A stretch of DNA of 64,000 nt. Source: Nissolia schottii (lineage: Eukaryota; Streptophyta; Magnoliopsida; Fabales; Fabaceae). Of the stretch, positions 9,441 through 21,687 are shown one piece after another; position 1 is the stretch's first letter, and every line of letters begins with the position of its first letter. The position numbers and the translations under genes are program-made. The DNA lies in NCBI GenBank assembly GCA_003254905.1, contig QANU01047353.1, forward strand, positions 1-64,000. The letters are read 5' to 3'. Under the pieces are notes generated by a model that was not told the origin of the DNA, searched no databases, and worked only from the letters and a program-made list of their open reading frames with translations.

Positions 9441-11936
9441 AAAACATCTTGTCAAAATTTAGAAACTTATCTCAATTCAATAACCCTAGATCGATCTTTA
9501 AAAACTATATAAAATAAATATACAATACAAGTTATAATTTTCTCAACTATGCACAACTATTGGCCCATTTGGATTAGCTTCTAAAAAAACACTTCTTTTT
9601 TTTTTTTTAAATAATAAGTGTTAAAATATGATTTAAAAAGTTTTTTAAAAAATGTAAAATACCATTTTTTTTAAAATTTAAAAGGTTCTACTTCTAAAAA
9701 AATGAAAGAATGTGTGATTTTTAGTAAAATTACATTGTAATTGTAAACTAATCTTCTTAAAAAAATTATACTTAAAATTAAAACTAAAATAAGTATTTTT
9801 TTAAGCCAATCCAAGCAGATCTTAATATAAAAAAAAATTAGAATAAAAATAATATGTTTCTCTTACTCTTTTGATTTAAATAGAAATACTTAAAAAAACA
9901 CAAGAGTGGGGTTAAAATTAAAAAAACGGTGTAATAAAGTTAATTGATTGAATGTAACTAATAATCTATTATATATTTTTTGTATAAATATAAAAAAATT
10001 TAAGAAAGCAAATAAATTTTTTTTATACTATTATAAAAAAAAATTAAAATTTTAAGAGCGATCTCGGTTCCATTTAGGGTCAAAGGAGGCTCCGCCCGTG
10101 TGTGTTTAATATACTTTTCTTTCCATTTGCTAGGACCTTGAGATTATTCTTGCAGGGGAACCTGAGCTGTTAGGTGAAACTCATAAATTAATTAATAATT
10201 GACTTGCATTATATCTGGCTGAAATGACGACAAATGAATGAGTGAGTACTTTTTGTCACCACTTGGTGTGGCCTTGTAAAATCTTATGTATTGATAATAT
10301 TAAACTTTGTTTTAATAAAGTACTATTATATTATTTATTTGATAAAGTGTTAATAACATCTGTTAAAATAGGCCCTTGACGTAGCAATAATCCGCAACAA
10401 ATCCATTAACAACTAAATTTATCATAACTAGCCATCATTACCATAATTATTGGTTTCTGTCAGTTACACTAGTGCACATCACGTACCAAGTTTATTTTTC
10501 ATTTTTTGATAATGATAGAAAGATTCATTGCAATAAACAAGTCATTATCGGGTGAAGCAACCCATTTACAAAGAAGTTAAAAAAGGGGATTCCTAAATAA
10601 ACCAGATTAATAGCAATCCTATAAAAAGATTATAGAAATAGAGTCAAAGTGTGTCTCTTAAATTCCTCTATCAAAAGAAGACTTCAAGAAACAAATTCAT
10701 AAAGTGTCCCTAATTTATCTTAAAATTTTTTAGCATTTTATAACTCTCTGACACGAGTTATTTCTTTGTCTTTTTTTTAAAATGGTTTTAGTAATTTTAG
10801 TTTATTTTATTAGTTTGTTTATAATTTATTTAGGTAATTTCATCTTTTGTTTAGTTTATTAAATCTTGTTATTTTTACCTTATTTTTGGTAAATTTTAGT
10901 TATTTTCATGTAAGTAAATCAAAGAGGATATTTAAGATTAAAAGTGAATATTTGAATATTTGAAGAAAGTAGAAGATAAGGCTTGAAGAGAATATTTGAT
11001 CAGATTTGATTTGAATTTGAAAGGAGACTTGATTAGATTTGAAGCAAATCAAATGCTGAGTGGTTTTGTCATCAATTTTGCACCGCTATAGAGGACAAAT
11101 TTGGACTTTGATAAAATTACAAAGTTAAAAATCTCCATCTTAACTTTAACTAGAGTCTGGGATCACATCAACCCTAGAGGAGCACTCGGGGCAAGATTGA
11201 CGCCTCCAAGGGCACAATGTAAGATCTACGTAACTCCATATTGTCAGATCTCAATCAGCGATTACTCATGGCCTGTTCTTTTCTTGTTCTTTCTATTTTT
11301 TTCTTTTTGTTATTCTTCTTTCATCATGAACTAAGTTCTTATCTATGGTATTGATGTAATATTTGACTATGATGTTATTTTAGATAGATGTTCTTACTCA
11401 ATTCCAATTGATGCTTTTTAAGTTTCTACATCCATGCTTATTGCCTTTGAACAATTCGCGACCATTTAATTGATTTGATGTCTTGCGTGCAATTCGAGAG
11501 AACGAATGTGAGAGTGCTTTTTGTTGTAGAAACCATATGTTAGCATAAGATTAGAGATAATCTATGCAGGTTGTGTGGTCGCGTGTGTGGAATTCACAAA
11601 TTGATCGAGCTTCTAATAAGATATTCGGTCTAGAAGAAGAAAATTACTTGACCTCAAGAGAGGCTTGTGATTAGGATTGGAAACCCGACCATCATCTAGA
11701 TAAATTATTAAACTGAGAAACAACTTTAAAATAACTGAGTTAAGAATAGGTGAAATCAATTGCCTTAACATCTTTTTCCATTGTTTTGAGGTTCTTACTT
11801 TTAGTTTTAATTAATTAATTGATTAATTAAATATCTTGCAATCAAACCACTTTTCACTCAATTCTTTTAATCAAACCACAACCAAAGCAGAGAAAATAAA
11901 TTGCAGCAAAAGATTCCAAGAAATAACTGCCACCAT
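9441..11936. repeat. 2.5-kb tandem duplication, copy 1
   Basis: Copy 1 starts at aaaacatcttgtcaaaattt and runs without a break into copy 2. The first half is AT-rich non-coding DNA. The second half (about 10.75-11.9 kb) has the look of an LTR or leader of a Ty3/gypsy-type fossil, with long T-rich phrases and conserved text such as gaaacccgaccatcatctag (inference). Compared with copy 2 it lacks about 140 bases near 11175 and has about 30 extra bases near 10635. No gene is supported inside. Confidence 0.9.
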
Positions 11937-14573
11937 AAAACACCTTGTCAAAATTTAGAAACTTATCTCAATTCAACCCAAGATCGATCTTTAAAAACTA
12001 TATAAAATAAATATACAATTCAAGTTACAATTTTCTCAACTACACACAACTATTAGCCATTTGGATTAGGTTCTAAAAAAACACAATTTTTTAAATAACA
12101 AGTGTTAAAATATAATTTAATTTTTTTTTTAAAAATGTAAAATACTTTCTTTGTAAAAAAATTTGGAAGGTTTTACTTCTAAAAAAGTGAAAGAATGTGT
12201 GATTTTCAGTAAAATCATATTGTAATGGTAAACTAAACCTCTTAAAAAATGATATTTAAAATTAAAAAAAAGTACTTTTTTTAAGCCAATCCAAGACGAT
12301 TTTAATATTAAAAAAATGAAATAAAAAATAACATGTTTCTCTTACTCTTTTGATTTAAATAAAAATACTAAAAAAAAAACACAAGAGTGAGGTTAAAATT
12401 AAAAAAATGGTGTAATAAAATTGAGTGATTGAATGTAACGAATAATTTATTATATTTTTTTTTATAAGTATAAATTTTTTTAAGAAAGCAAATAAACAAA
12501 TATATATATACTATTATAAAAAAAACAAAATTAAAATTTTAAGAGTGATGTCGGCTCCATTTAGGGTCAAAGCAGGCTCCGCCCGTGTGTGTTTAATATA
12601 CTTTTCTTTCCATTTGCTAGGACCTTGAGATTATTCTTGCAGGGGAACCTGAACTGTTAGGTGAATGAAACTCATAAATTAATTAATAATTGACTTGCAT
12701 TATATCAGGCTGAAATGACGACAAATGAATGAGTGAGTTCTTTTTGTCACAAATGGGTGTGGCCTTGTAAAATCTTATGCATTGATAATATTAAACTTTA
12801 TTTTAATAAAGTACTATTATATTATTTATTTGATAAAGTGTTAATAACATCTGTCAAAATAGGCCCTTGACGTAGCAACAATCCGCAACAAATCCATTAC
12901 CAACTAAATTTATCATAACTAGCCATCATTACCATAATAATTATTGGTTTCTCTCAGTTACACTAGTGCATATCACTTACCAAGTTTATTTTTCATTTTT
13001 TGATAATGGTAGAAAGATTCATTGCAATAAACAAGTCATTATCGGGTGTAGCAATCCACTGACAAAGAAGAAAAAAAAGGGATTCCTAAATAAACGAGAT
13101 TAATAGCAATCTTATAAAAAGATTATCTTAAATTCTTCTGCCAAAAGAAGACTCCAAGAAACAAATTCATGAAGTGTACTTAATTTATCTTCAAAAACTT
13201 TAGCATTTTGATAACTCTGAGTTATTTCTTTGCATTTTTTTAAAATTTGGTTTTAGTAATTTTAGTTTATTTTATTAGTCTGTTTATAATTTATTTAGGT
13301 AATTTCATCTTTTGTTTAGTTTATTAAATCTTTTTATTTTTATCTTATTTTTGGTAAATTTTAGTTTTTTCATGTAAGTAAATCAAAGAGGATATTTAAG
13401 ATTGAAAGTGGATATTTGAATATTTGAAGAAAGTCGAAGATAAGACTTAAAGAGAATTTTTGATCAGATTTGATTAATTTGAATTTGAAAGGAGATTTGA
13501 TTAGATTTGAAGGAAATCAAATGCTGAATGATTTTGTCATCGATTTGCACCCCTATAGAGGATGAATTTGGACTTTGATCAAACTACAAAGTTGAAAATC
13601 TCCTTCTTAACTTTAACTAGAGCCTTGGATCACCTCAATCAGACTTTTGTAACAAAAGTTATAGCATTTTTACCATCACAGTGTAAATCTCCTTTTTACC
13701 CTTTTTGGTAATTTCAACCAAGAATAATATAAGCATCGCTAAGTACGCGTAAAGGGGATTCATTCAGAGGTTGGACAAGGAGGCAACCCTAGCAGAGCAC
13801 TCGGGGGTAAGATTGACGCCTCCAAGGGCACAATGTAAGAGCTGCGTAACTCCATGTCGTCAGATCTCAATTAGCGATTACTCATGGCCTGTTCTTTTCT
13901 TGTTCTCTCTATTTTTTCTTTTTGTTATTTTTCTTTCATCATGAACTAAGTTCTTAGCTATGGTATTGATGTAACATTTGCTATGATGTTATTTTAGACA
14001 GATGTTCTTACTCAATTCCAATTGATGCTTTTTAAGTTTCTATATATCTGTGCTTAATGCCTTTGAATGATTTGCGACCATTTAATTGATTTGATTTCTT
14101 GCGTGCAATTCGAGAGAACGAATGTGAGAATGCTTTTTGTTGTAGAAACCATATGTTAACATAAGATTAGAGATAATCTATGCAGGTTGTGTGGTCGCGT
14201 GTGTGGAATTTACAAATCGATCGATATTCTAATAGGCTAATTTGCACTATGAGATTAGGTATTCGGTCTAGAAGAAGAGAATTACTAGACAGAAGCTTGT
14301 GATTAGGATAGGAAACCCGACCATTATCTAGATAAATTGTTAAATTGAGAAACAACTTTAAAATAACTGAGTCAAGAATAGGTGAAATCAATTGCTCAAA
14401 CATCTTTTTCCATTGTTCCGAGTTTCTTACTTTTAGCTTTAAATAATAAATTGATTAATTAAATATCTTTCAATCAAACCACTTTTCACTCAATTCTTTT
14501 AATCAAACCACAATCCAAAGCAGAGAAAATAAATTAGCTGCAGCAAAAAGATTCCAAGAAATAACTGCCGCCA
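11937..14573. repeat. 2.6-kb tandem duplication, copy 2
   Basis: Starts at aaaacaccttgtcaaaattt and follows copy 1 in the same order to ataactgccgcca, about 110 bases before the F-box stop codon. Identity by eye is about 90% or more, with many small indels in homopolymers. Copy 2 keeps about 140 bases (13643-13785) that copy 1 lacks. Confidence 0.9.
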
Positions 14574-14681
14574 AAAAATTCATCCTTAAATGAACAACAA
14601 CTTTGAGATGTTACACATAAACATATAAATGCCAAACATTTTAGAGAGACAATAGATATTTCTTGAACCATAACGATACTA

Positions 14682-15893
14682 TTACAAAATCTTGAAGTTT
14701 TCTTGGTAAGCAAACAATAGCATTTTCCGCATACCCAGCCCTGTGAAGAAAACTACTGGACTTGGAATCCCCTTAACCAAAGCGCCCCTACAACTTCTTT
14801 TCTTCTCGTCATAGAATAGAAATCTTATGGGAAGACCAAATGTATGTTCTGGCACCAGCAAGATCTCTCCTGTCTGGACTCTACAAACCGGTGAATATAT
14901 CATTATTTTGTAAAAACTCAAATTTTCAATGTTTTCAGGAATTTCCAATGTTATGATCATGTTTTGGTGAATCCCCGCGTGATTTTGGTAGTCCTTCAAT
15001 CTTGATAGTTTTATGTGCTTGAAGTCCTTCTGCGTGACTAAACACAAATTCCCATCAAGATCAATGAGTTTCATTTTCCCTCCAATTAGTTCTTTATTAG
15101 GGGCATAAATTTCTCTGAATTGCTCGGCTCCCACATCGAATGCTCTAAGTACCTTGGTGGCACGATCCACCCAATATATAGCACCATTGATGCAAGTACC
15201 ATTAAACTTGGTAAAAATACCGATGTTTGATCTTAGGCTGTAAGGCATATTATGTGTAACATCCCTCCATTTGCCGCCACCAACCGTGAGAATCTTCAAC
15301 TCAAAATAACCACGATCATTCTCATTGTAGATGATGCGAAGAACCTTGAAATTATCCTGAATAGGGTCGTGCCCAAAATGGGTGCTCATAATAAAACTAT
15401 TATGATCGATTGTGCTAGTATCTTCTGGGATGGTAACAACTTGTCTAGTGGTGGGGTTACATATATATGTTCTGAAAAGGCCTTGTTTCGAAGACCTGTA
15501 TGAAAGTTTATGATGAAAGCAAAGCAAGCCGCTAACAAATTGGACATCATATTTGCTGTTGCTACCCAATGCCAAAATGTTAGGCATGGACATGACGTGG
15601 GTGGATGTGTTTAGTTCTAGGTGGGCTTGGTCTTCATGAATTGTTGGCAGTTCTCCTAAGAATATTTGGTGTTCATAGAGTTTTCCATGACAATTAGAAG
15701 GATCGGGACACACAAACAAAAAGTGATTCTTGTTGGGGTTTGTGGTCTGGCGTAGGTTAAGAAAGTAGGGGTCGTGAATAAAAGAGTTGAATGATTTGGA
15801 TACACACCTGAATCTCATCATAGACTTGGCTGGCACTCTTGCTAGTATGGCCGTGACCATAGCTTCAGGAAGGTATGGAAAATTATTCATCAT
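14682..15893 (-). CDS. F-box protein with F-box-associated (FBA/kelch-like) domain
   Basis: A single-exon gene of 403 residues. The F-box lies near the N-terminus (FPYLPEAMVTAILARVPAKS, then MMRFRCVSKSFNSFIHDPYF), with the usual L-P and R-C-V-S-K core that binds SKP1. It is followed by an F-box-associated domain with typical phrases (SGLLCFH, YICNPTTRQ, FGHDPIQDNFKVLRI, GAIYWV, LRAFDVGAEQFREI, LIDLDGNLCLV). By family, it would be the substrate-choosing subunit of an SCF ubiquitin ligase; the substrate is unknown. The frame stays open upstream to 15947 but has no ATG there, and an in-frame stop lies just above it, so I place the start at the first ATG pair (15893). This family is large and fast-evolving in plants. 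The gene looks intact. Its first codons and leader are duplicated upstream. Confidence 0.9.
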   Translation of the reverse strand: MMNNFPYLPEAMVTAILARVPAKSMMRFRCVSKSFNSFIHDPYFLNLRQTTNPNKNHFLFVCPDPSNCHGKLYEHQIFLGELPTIHEDQAHLELNTSTHVMSMPNILALGSNSKYDVQFVSGLLCFHHKLSYRSSKQGLFRTYICNPTTRQVVTIPEDTSTIDHNSFIMSTHFGHDPIQDNFKVLRIIYNENDRGYFELKILTVGGGKWRDVTHNMPYSLRSNIGIFTKFNGTCINGAIYWVDRATKVLRAFDVGAEQFREIYAPNKELIGGKMKLIDLDGNLCLVTQKDFKHIKLSRLKDYQNHAGIHQNMIITLEIPENIENLSFYKIMIYSPVCRVQTGEILLVPEHTFGLPIRFLFYDEKKRSCRGALVKGIPSPVVFFTGLGMRKMLLFAYQENFKIL

Positions 15894-16140
15894 TGTTCCT
15901 TGATTACCAGTAGAATAATAACTATTGTTATTGATAGTGAGGTGCAAACGTTGTTCCTAGCATGGGGTATGATTTAAATATATAGTGAGTTACTATTGAA
16001 TACTATTTGGAATCAAATTTGAGTATTTTGACTACTCTTTGTGGGTAGTTTCTTAATCAATTTAATTATCGCCAGTATACCCAGATAAGATTTGAATTCA
16101 CATAAAACTAGGATGGATAATATCTTATTGGATTTTATTT
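15871..16140. repeat. Tandem duplication, copy A (F-box 5' end and promoter)
   Basis: Runs from the first few codons of the F-box gene through its leader and proximal promoter to gataatatcttattggatt. It matches 16145-16398 in order, with phrases such as gaataataactattgttat and tgtgggtagtttcttaatc shared. Confidence 0.85.
15973..15984 (-). promoter_or_regulatory. Likely TATA box of the F-box gene
   Basis: On the minus strand CTATATATTTAAA lies about 85 bases before the ATG at 15893. A decayed form (gatttagatatacag) sits in the duplicated copy near 16232. Confidence 0.4.
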
Positions 16141-16144
16141 AGTT

Positions 16145-16398
16145 GTGGAGAATTATTCATAATTCTTTGTGGAATACCAAGAGAATAATAACTATTGTTA
16201 TGCATGATATTGAGCTACAAAAGTTGTTGGTATGATTTAGATATACAGTGAATTATGGAATTCTGTTAGGAATCAAATTTGACTACTTTTTGTGGGTAGT
16301 TTCTAAATCAATTTAATTATCGCCCGTTTACTCTTACAATAAGATTAGATTTGAATTCGCATAAAACTAGGGTATGGAGAGGTGATAATATCTTATTG
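16145..16398. repeat. Tandem duplication, copy B (upstream copy)
   Basis: Diverged second copy, beginning tggagaattattcat and ending gataatatcttattggatt. It contains a decayed version of the gene start and TATA region and does not encode an F-box. Confidence 0.85.
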
Positions 16399-16739
16399 GA
16401 TTTTATTTACTTATTAATTTATTAGTTATATTGACAATTTGACATCACAATATAATTAACTCTGCCAGTAGATGTGATAATTATGATAATTAAATTCAAT
16501 TTGAATTTAAATTAGAGCAAATATCTTGTCTGGTGGTTAATTATCTGATACTATCCTACATAAATTGATTTTTTATTTATGGAATTATAGAATATAATTA
16601 TGACAAAATTAGAAAATTATTATCTAAAAAGTTAGGTTTCTAATAACAAAGAATGACAAAGATTAGGAAAAAAAATGGCATGCCTGTTTAATTAGAGCTT
16701 CAAATGTTCTCAAATACTTCTTTAAAAACGTTTTTTTGT

Positions 16740-17240
16740 TGAGGTATAGGTTTGTCTCTCTTCATTCAAAATTAGTACATTCAACTCACTCTCCTACATT
16801 TAACTCTAAATATGCAACATAAAATTGACCATGCATAAAGATTGGCCTAGGTAGAAAAAGTCATTCCCACATATGAAAGTGATTGTCCTTGACTCTTATT
16901 TGTTGTCATGGCAAAACATAAGGTCAATGGAAATTGCCTTCGTTGAAACTCAAAAGGCAAACCTAAATCTCAAGGTATCAAGTCCTTATTCGGAATATAA
17001 ACCTTATCTCCTATTCGGAATATAAATCTTATCTCCTATATTTCTTTTAGTGACAACGGTTGCTCCAATGACATTGTTTCCTAACTCATTGACTATCAGT
17101 CTTGTACCATTGCATAATCCATTTGATTAGTTAACATTGAACAAAAGCATAAAAGGGACTCCTAATTTTAAAACTAGCCTGAGACTTGAAACCATTATGT
17201 CATTGAGGAATTCAACTGTAGGTACTCAAAGACACCAAGT
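16740..17240 (-). mobile_element. Helitron helicase (RepHel) C-terminal remnant
   Basis: Translating the minus strand gives several blocks of the Helitron PIF1-like helicase in the right order. These are SNGLCNGTRLIVNELGNNVI followed by GATVVTKRNIGDKIYIP, then [20 protein letters not shown] followed by [12 protein letters not shown], then [15 protein letters not shown]. These are the last helicase motifs, which bind and hydrolyse ATP. The frame is interrupted by stops and frameshifts between blocks, including a 25-base tandem repeat (tattcggaatataaa units near 16987-17036), so this is a dead fragment. No Helitron ends (TC at 5', CTRR with hairpin at 3') were identified. Confidence 0.85.
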
Positions 17241-17269
17241 TATGTAAATATCAAATTGAGTGTGAAAGC

Positions 17270-19560
17270 CTTTAAACAAAATTCCTGGGTCTAGTTCCAC
17301 GTCCTCCTTTGTTGTGACAATGATCTCTTGCTCCAATGGGGCTTCAATCACGCCTTCGGAGGGATCGGGTTCAAGTTTTGCAGCTTGTTCTCTGAATCAT
17401 TCAACCATGCTTCCCAAGATTCACGTACGTTTGGAGTAATGATCTTGTTGTGGTGGAAGTTGATACGAAGATAGATAGGTGTCGTTGTTTGTTGGTCATG
17501 CTCCATCAAGAATCGGAAGAATATTGGAACTTGGGACATTGTGATATGTCCTATCCCCTTGGTAGTGAGTACAAACTTGACTTGCTTGTCAAGCCTTTGT
17601 TTGAGCCTTCAAATCCATGTTCTCGATCAGCTTCTAGGTGATCCACCCTTGCAATGATTAACGCAATGTCTATTCCTAAAATCACCAAACAACCAGTAAA
17701 GGCACCAGAGAAAAATTCAAAGATAATTTTTTTTGAAAAATTTAAAAAAGAAAAAAGGGAAAAAGAAGATTTATAAATTAAAATTTGAAAGTTAAAATTT
17801 GAAACTTGAAATTCAAACTTTGAAATCCAAAAGATAAATTCAAAATCAAACAAGATAAAATTTAAATTTAAATAAGATAAGATAAAAAAAAAATAAAATT
17901 AAAAATCAAAACAAAATAAGATAAGAATCAAATTCAATTAAAAAAATTTATCAATTAAAATACGGGTGTAAAAGATTTGCAACGATGCCAAAAACTTGAT
18001 GCAATTTGTCTAGAGCAGTAAGTGCACTACTCGTGACAAGTAATAAGAAAGTCTTTTAGGTCTCAGGCTGTCATACCCACAGAGACTAGGTAACTACATT
18101 ATCTTAAAATGTAGGATTACTTAGTTATGGTTGTTGTTTTTTTCTTTTGTTGTGTTTTTTATTACTTAAACTAAAACAATTAAACAATTAAATAACTATA
18201 ATGAAAATCAATTAAAAAAACTGAATTTAAATATTTTGAAAGGATTAAGATGAGAAAGGTGTTAGGACAATAGACTTCCACTATCCTAGTCTAATTTGCT
18301 AATTACTATTCATATCCAATTATGAGTTAATTGATCAATTATAGTCAAAGTTAATGGCCACTAGCCTCTTTCCAAGTCAAGTAACCCTCTTATTCAAGAT
18401 TGATCACCTAATCTCTTAGCGAGGTTTAAATCTATCCTAAGAGTTATGAATCCTATGTACTGCCCCTCACACAACCACATAAGTGGCACAAACTCTCTCG
18501 ATGTCCACTCAACCTATGGTTTGCAAAATCTAGCCCTACCCCACGCTCTTTCTGTTAGGATGCTAACTATGGCGTAATAAATTGCTCACACAGTTCAATA
18601 AATTGATCAAGCATAATAAATTGGTAACTATGGCATAATAAATTGATCAAGCATACACACAGTTCAATAAACATAGAATAACAAACGTAATGTCAATTGC
18701 TCATAAAAGGAATGACATAATAAATTACAAATTAAACTGCGAAAAGCTTCCGTCCATGTCCTAACAAGAGGGATGTAGTTCATGCTAGGAAAAGAGATAC
18801 ACAAAGAGAAGAAGGGGTAGAAGAGACAGAGATACATAGTAAAGAGATAGAGAATACAATAATTCTTGATTGATCTGGTGATCAACGGAGTCTTCGACCA
18901 TCTTCTAGCTCTCCTAGGATTGCTTCCTCTTCTATTTTCGTCTCTCTTTGTCTTCTGAAGTCATGGTGAATGTGTCTATTTATAGAGAGCTACTAGGATT
19001 TGTGACAACATTTATTATTTTTTTCTCGTAACAACGTCGTTCGCTCGAGGGATATTTCATTTTTCTCCAATGGTGATTTTTCTTTCCGCACTGTACACTG
19101 GAGCATTCTTTAGAGCATTTTCTACATATTTTCTTGAGTTTTCTTCTCTCCTGAGCACGTCCCAAACTTTCGTGGCTTCCTCCCATAGATATAATTCACC
19201 TGCATTCAAACACTCATATTTTCACCTAGCATGCCTAAGGGGTCAGTTTATGCACCTAAGTGAAACTCTATATGAATGCATGCAATTAATTCCTAAAGTG
19301 CAACTAAAATGTCTAAAAACTACATGAATTGACAAATAAAAAGAATTCTAATTTGAGAATCATCAGCAACAAAGCAAATTAGCTCTCCTGATCTGGTTTT
19401 TGGTTGGTTTTTTTGGGGTGCTAGATCCTCATAGCTATCTTGTGTCGTTGTTGCTTTTTATTCTTTGTTGCTCACTATCCATTGGATAGTTTGAGGCCTC
19501 TCAAATCATCCAAAACATCGGACCTTTGTTGTTGTCTTGTGACTGCTGATTGTGCTGCTC
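17270..19560 (-). mobile_element. Ty3/gypsy-type LTR plus leader fossil
   Basis: Near 17990-18110 the minus strand reads as the end of a gypsy LTR and the start of the leader: ctctgtgggtatgacagcct, then gcacttactgctctagacaa, then TTTTTGGCATCGTTGC, which resembles the TGGCGCCGTTGCC primer-binding site used by Athila-like and related gypsy elements. The LTR body would then run to higher coordinates (about 18000 to 19400 or 19560; outer end uncertain), and the leader/gag side lies at 17270-17990. Only this end of the element is present. It is broken and its far side meets Helitron-derived DNA near 17250. Confidence 0.6.
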
Positions 19561-20540
19561 GTGCTCTTGGTTAGAGTCCTTTTACTGATTTATTTTTTTA
19601 AAAAAAGGAATAATATTGATATTCTAAATTAGGGAATAATATCCACTTAATTCGCATATTCAACTGTCCTATTTTATTTTATTTTTGAAAACCCAAACCT
19701 CACAAATTAATATATAAAATTAACGGCTAATATCAGATTAATAATATTAGAATTATTAGAATGAACCAAAAAGAAAAAATAAATTTGAAAGGAAAAATAA
19801 GTAAAAAAAAATATTGTTATCCTAATATTTCGTAACACAGTTGGAAATTGCAAATACATAATCAAAAATCCTTTCCTGTTCACGTGGCACACTACATAGC
19901 GTGCAGTGCACACATGGCAGGTTCTCTATTTTCGCTGTATTTTTTGTATTAATGCAATAATTATGTGATTATGATGTAATTAATTAATTTTATAATAATT
20001 TAAATTGATTCTCTATATATGATGTATGATTGATTCTATTTTTAAAATTTGGTGAGATCATGACATGATTTAATAATAAGCGAGATTGAGTCTATTGATT
20101 TTTACTACACTTTTATGATTGCCCAGTAAATATTGCTATAAATCCCGAATTTCGATTTATCTGTGTACTCTAGTTACTCCACCATTACTATCAAACGTGA
20201 TGGCATCGATCCCTTTCTTATCGCATTTGATAAGAATCCTCACATGTGACCAAGCTCAAGGTCAATGGTGAAGCAAATGGAGGAGAGTGTAAAAGGTTAT
20301 CTGATGATGCATTCATGTATGTATTGAGGTGTGCAAGCTTCAAGAAAATGTCTTTTGGTGTTACTATGCAAGTTTTGAAATATCCTCACACCCAAAATTT
20401 CTTTATTTTATTTTTATAATGTATTATGATAATACTATTTATTTGATCCAGCTTTAACTATTCAATATTTACCCTTTCGTACTTAATTTCTCATACTGTG
20501 GTCAAAGTAGACACGGCCATTGAACATAGTCATTATCGAT
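19560..20540. other. Intergenic, no supported gene
   Basis: Mostly AT-rich. A short protein-like patch on the plus strand at about 20190-20400 (VNGEANGGECKRLSDDAFMY) has no start, stop or splice context that I can tie to a gene; it may be a captured fragment. Confidence 0.4.
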
Positions 20541-20707
20541 GCATTTTGTTGTCCGCGAATTCTAGAATACATAGGTAATATTTACCAACCAAAATACTAC
20601 TAACGAATTATGCGCGTCGATAAACTCATCGGTAGCTTTGATAACTATTAGCAAAATACGAAATTCTATCGGTAAATCTGTCGCTATAGAGTATTTTTCT
20701 AGTAGTG
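20540..20707. mobile_element. CACTA (En/Spm) transposon terminus
   Basis: The segment ends at 20707 with TTTTTCTAGTAGTG, which read on the other strand is CACTACTAGAAAAA, the standard CACTA terminal inverted repeat. The preceding 150 bases hold repeated ATCGGTA-like subterminal words (tcatcggtagc, ctatcggtaaatctgtcgc). No matching opposite end was found in the window, so this is an isolated or truncated end. Confidence 0.7.
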
Positions 20708-21500
20708 CTCTGATCCACATCCACTATTTTTACTGGGACTTCATCAAGTCTTCTAGACTTTTACATATCTAAACCGCCTCAAGGCAACGAGCAATGGTCC
20801 TCTAAAGTAAAATCTCCTCACTTTACTCTCTAAAGTAAGGAATTATAAAGAATTTTTTTTCCTTTCTCATAATAAGTGTTACTCTAATTTTTTCTCTAAT
20901 GCATTCATTTCTAATATTATCTTACCTAGTATATCCCCTCATCCAACACAACATCTTCATTTCTGAAACATAATTTATTTTCAAAGTGCTTTAAAATTGT
21001 ATTAAATTTATGTAATTAATCTATGTTTTTCAGTTTAACATATGAAATTGAAGCAAGAATATCGAGTATGACTTACCCTTGGAACTGTGTATCATGAGTC
21101 TTTCCCACAAATACTCTAATTTGGGGATCTCCTACTACAATTCAGTTGACAGAGTAACACAAAACTGACTTTAATTCTCAATTAGAACTAGCATAAAAAA
21201 AATAAATGTACAAAAGAAACAGTAATTTAAAAGATTTATAAGATGATTAAACCCAAAGAACTACTCAAGAATAGGGGCAAAACCCAGTTCATTTTTCTAC
21301 AAAGGATTCTTACTTCTCTGTACAGTAACTGCTGCTATATATATGTGTGTATGTTACAGAAAGAAGTGTTGAACACTATGCAGCCTCAAATAAAAATGAT
21401 ATACACTTTTATTCTTCTGCACTATGAGCAAAGACAATGAATAAATATATTTTGAGAAAAAGCTATACACAAACTACTACGTACTTTGATAGTTTAAAAA
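20708..21500. other. Intergenic, no supported gene
   Basis: AT-rich. The stretch close to 21500 may hold 3'-end signals of the flippase gene on the minus strand, but none can be fixed. Confidence 0.4.
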
Positions 21501-21504
21501 AATG

Positions 21505-21655
21505 TGGCCCAATACACGAGGCTCCTACTTGATAGTGTTTGTTAAGGATAGGTATATGCAACCTTACCCATATACGCAGAGAAACTGTTTTCAAGATTTG
21601 AACTTGTGATCTCTTAGCAACAACCTTAGTGTTGCGGGCTCCAACCTCTGTGCTA
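21505..21655 (-). mobile_element. Au-like SINE just behind the flippase stop codon
   Basis: On the minus strand the order gttgctaagagatcacaagt, tcaaatcttgaaaacagttt, ctctgcgtatatgggtaagg, ttgcatatac matches the plant Au SINE plan (tRNA-derived B box, then the segment around gggtaaggctgcgtac). It begins about 33 bases after the stop codon at 21688, in the gene's sense orientation, so it is probably in the 3' UTR. Confidence 0.7.
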
Positions 21656-21687
21656 TGACTGTTAAAAACAAAAATATTATACATATG

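Noticed and set aside
14682-15947. 421-residue version of the F-box protein starting at 15947
   Set aside because: The codon at 15947 is TTG, not ATG, and an in-frame stop lies above it; the first ATG is at 15893.
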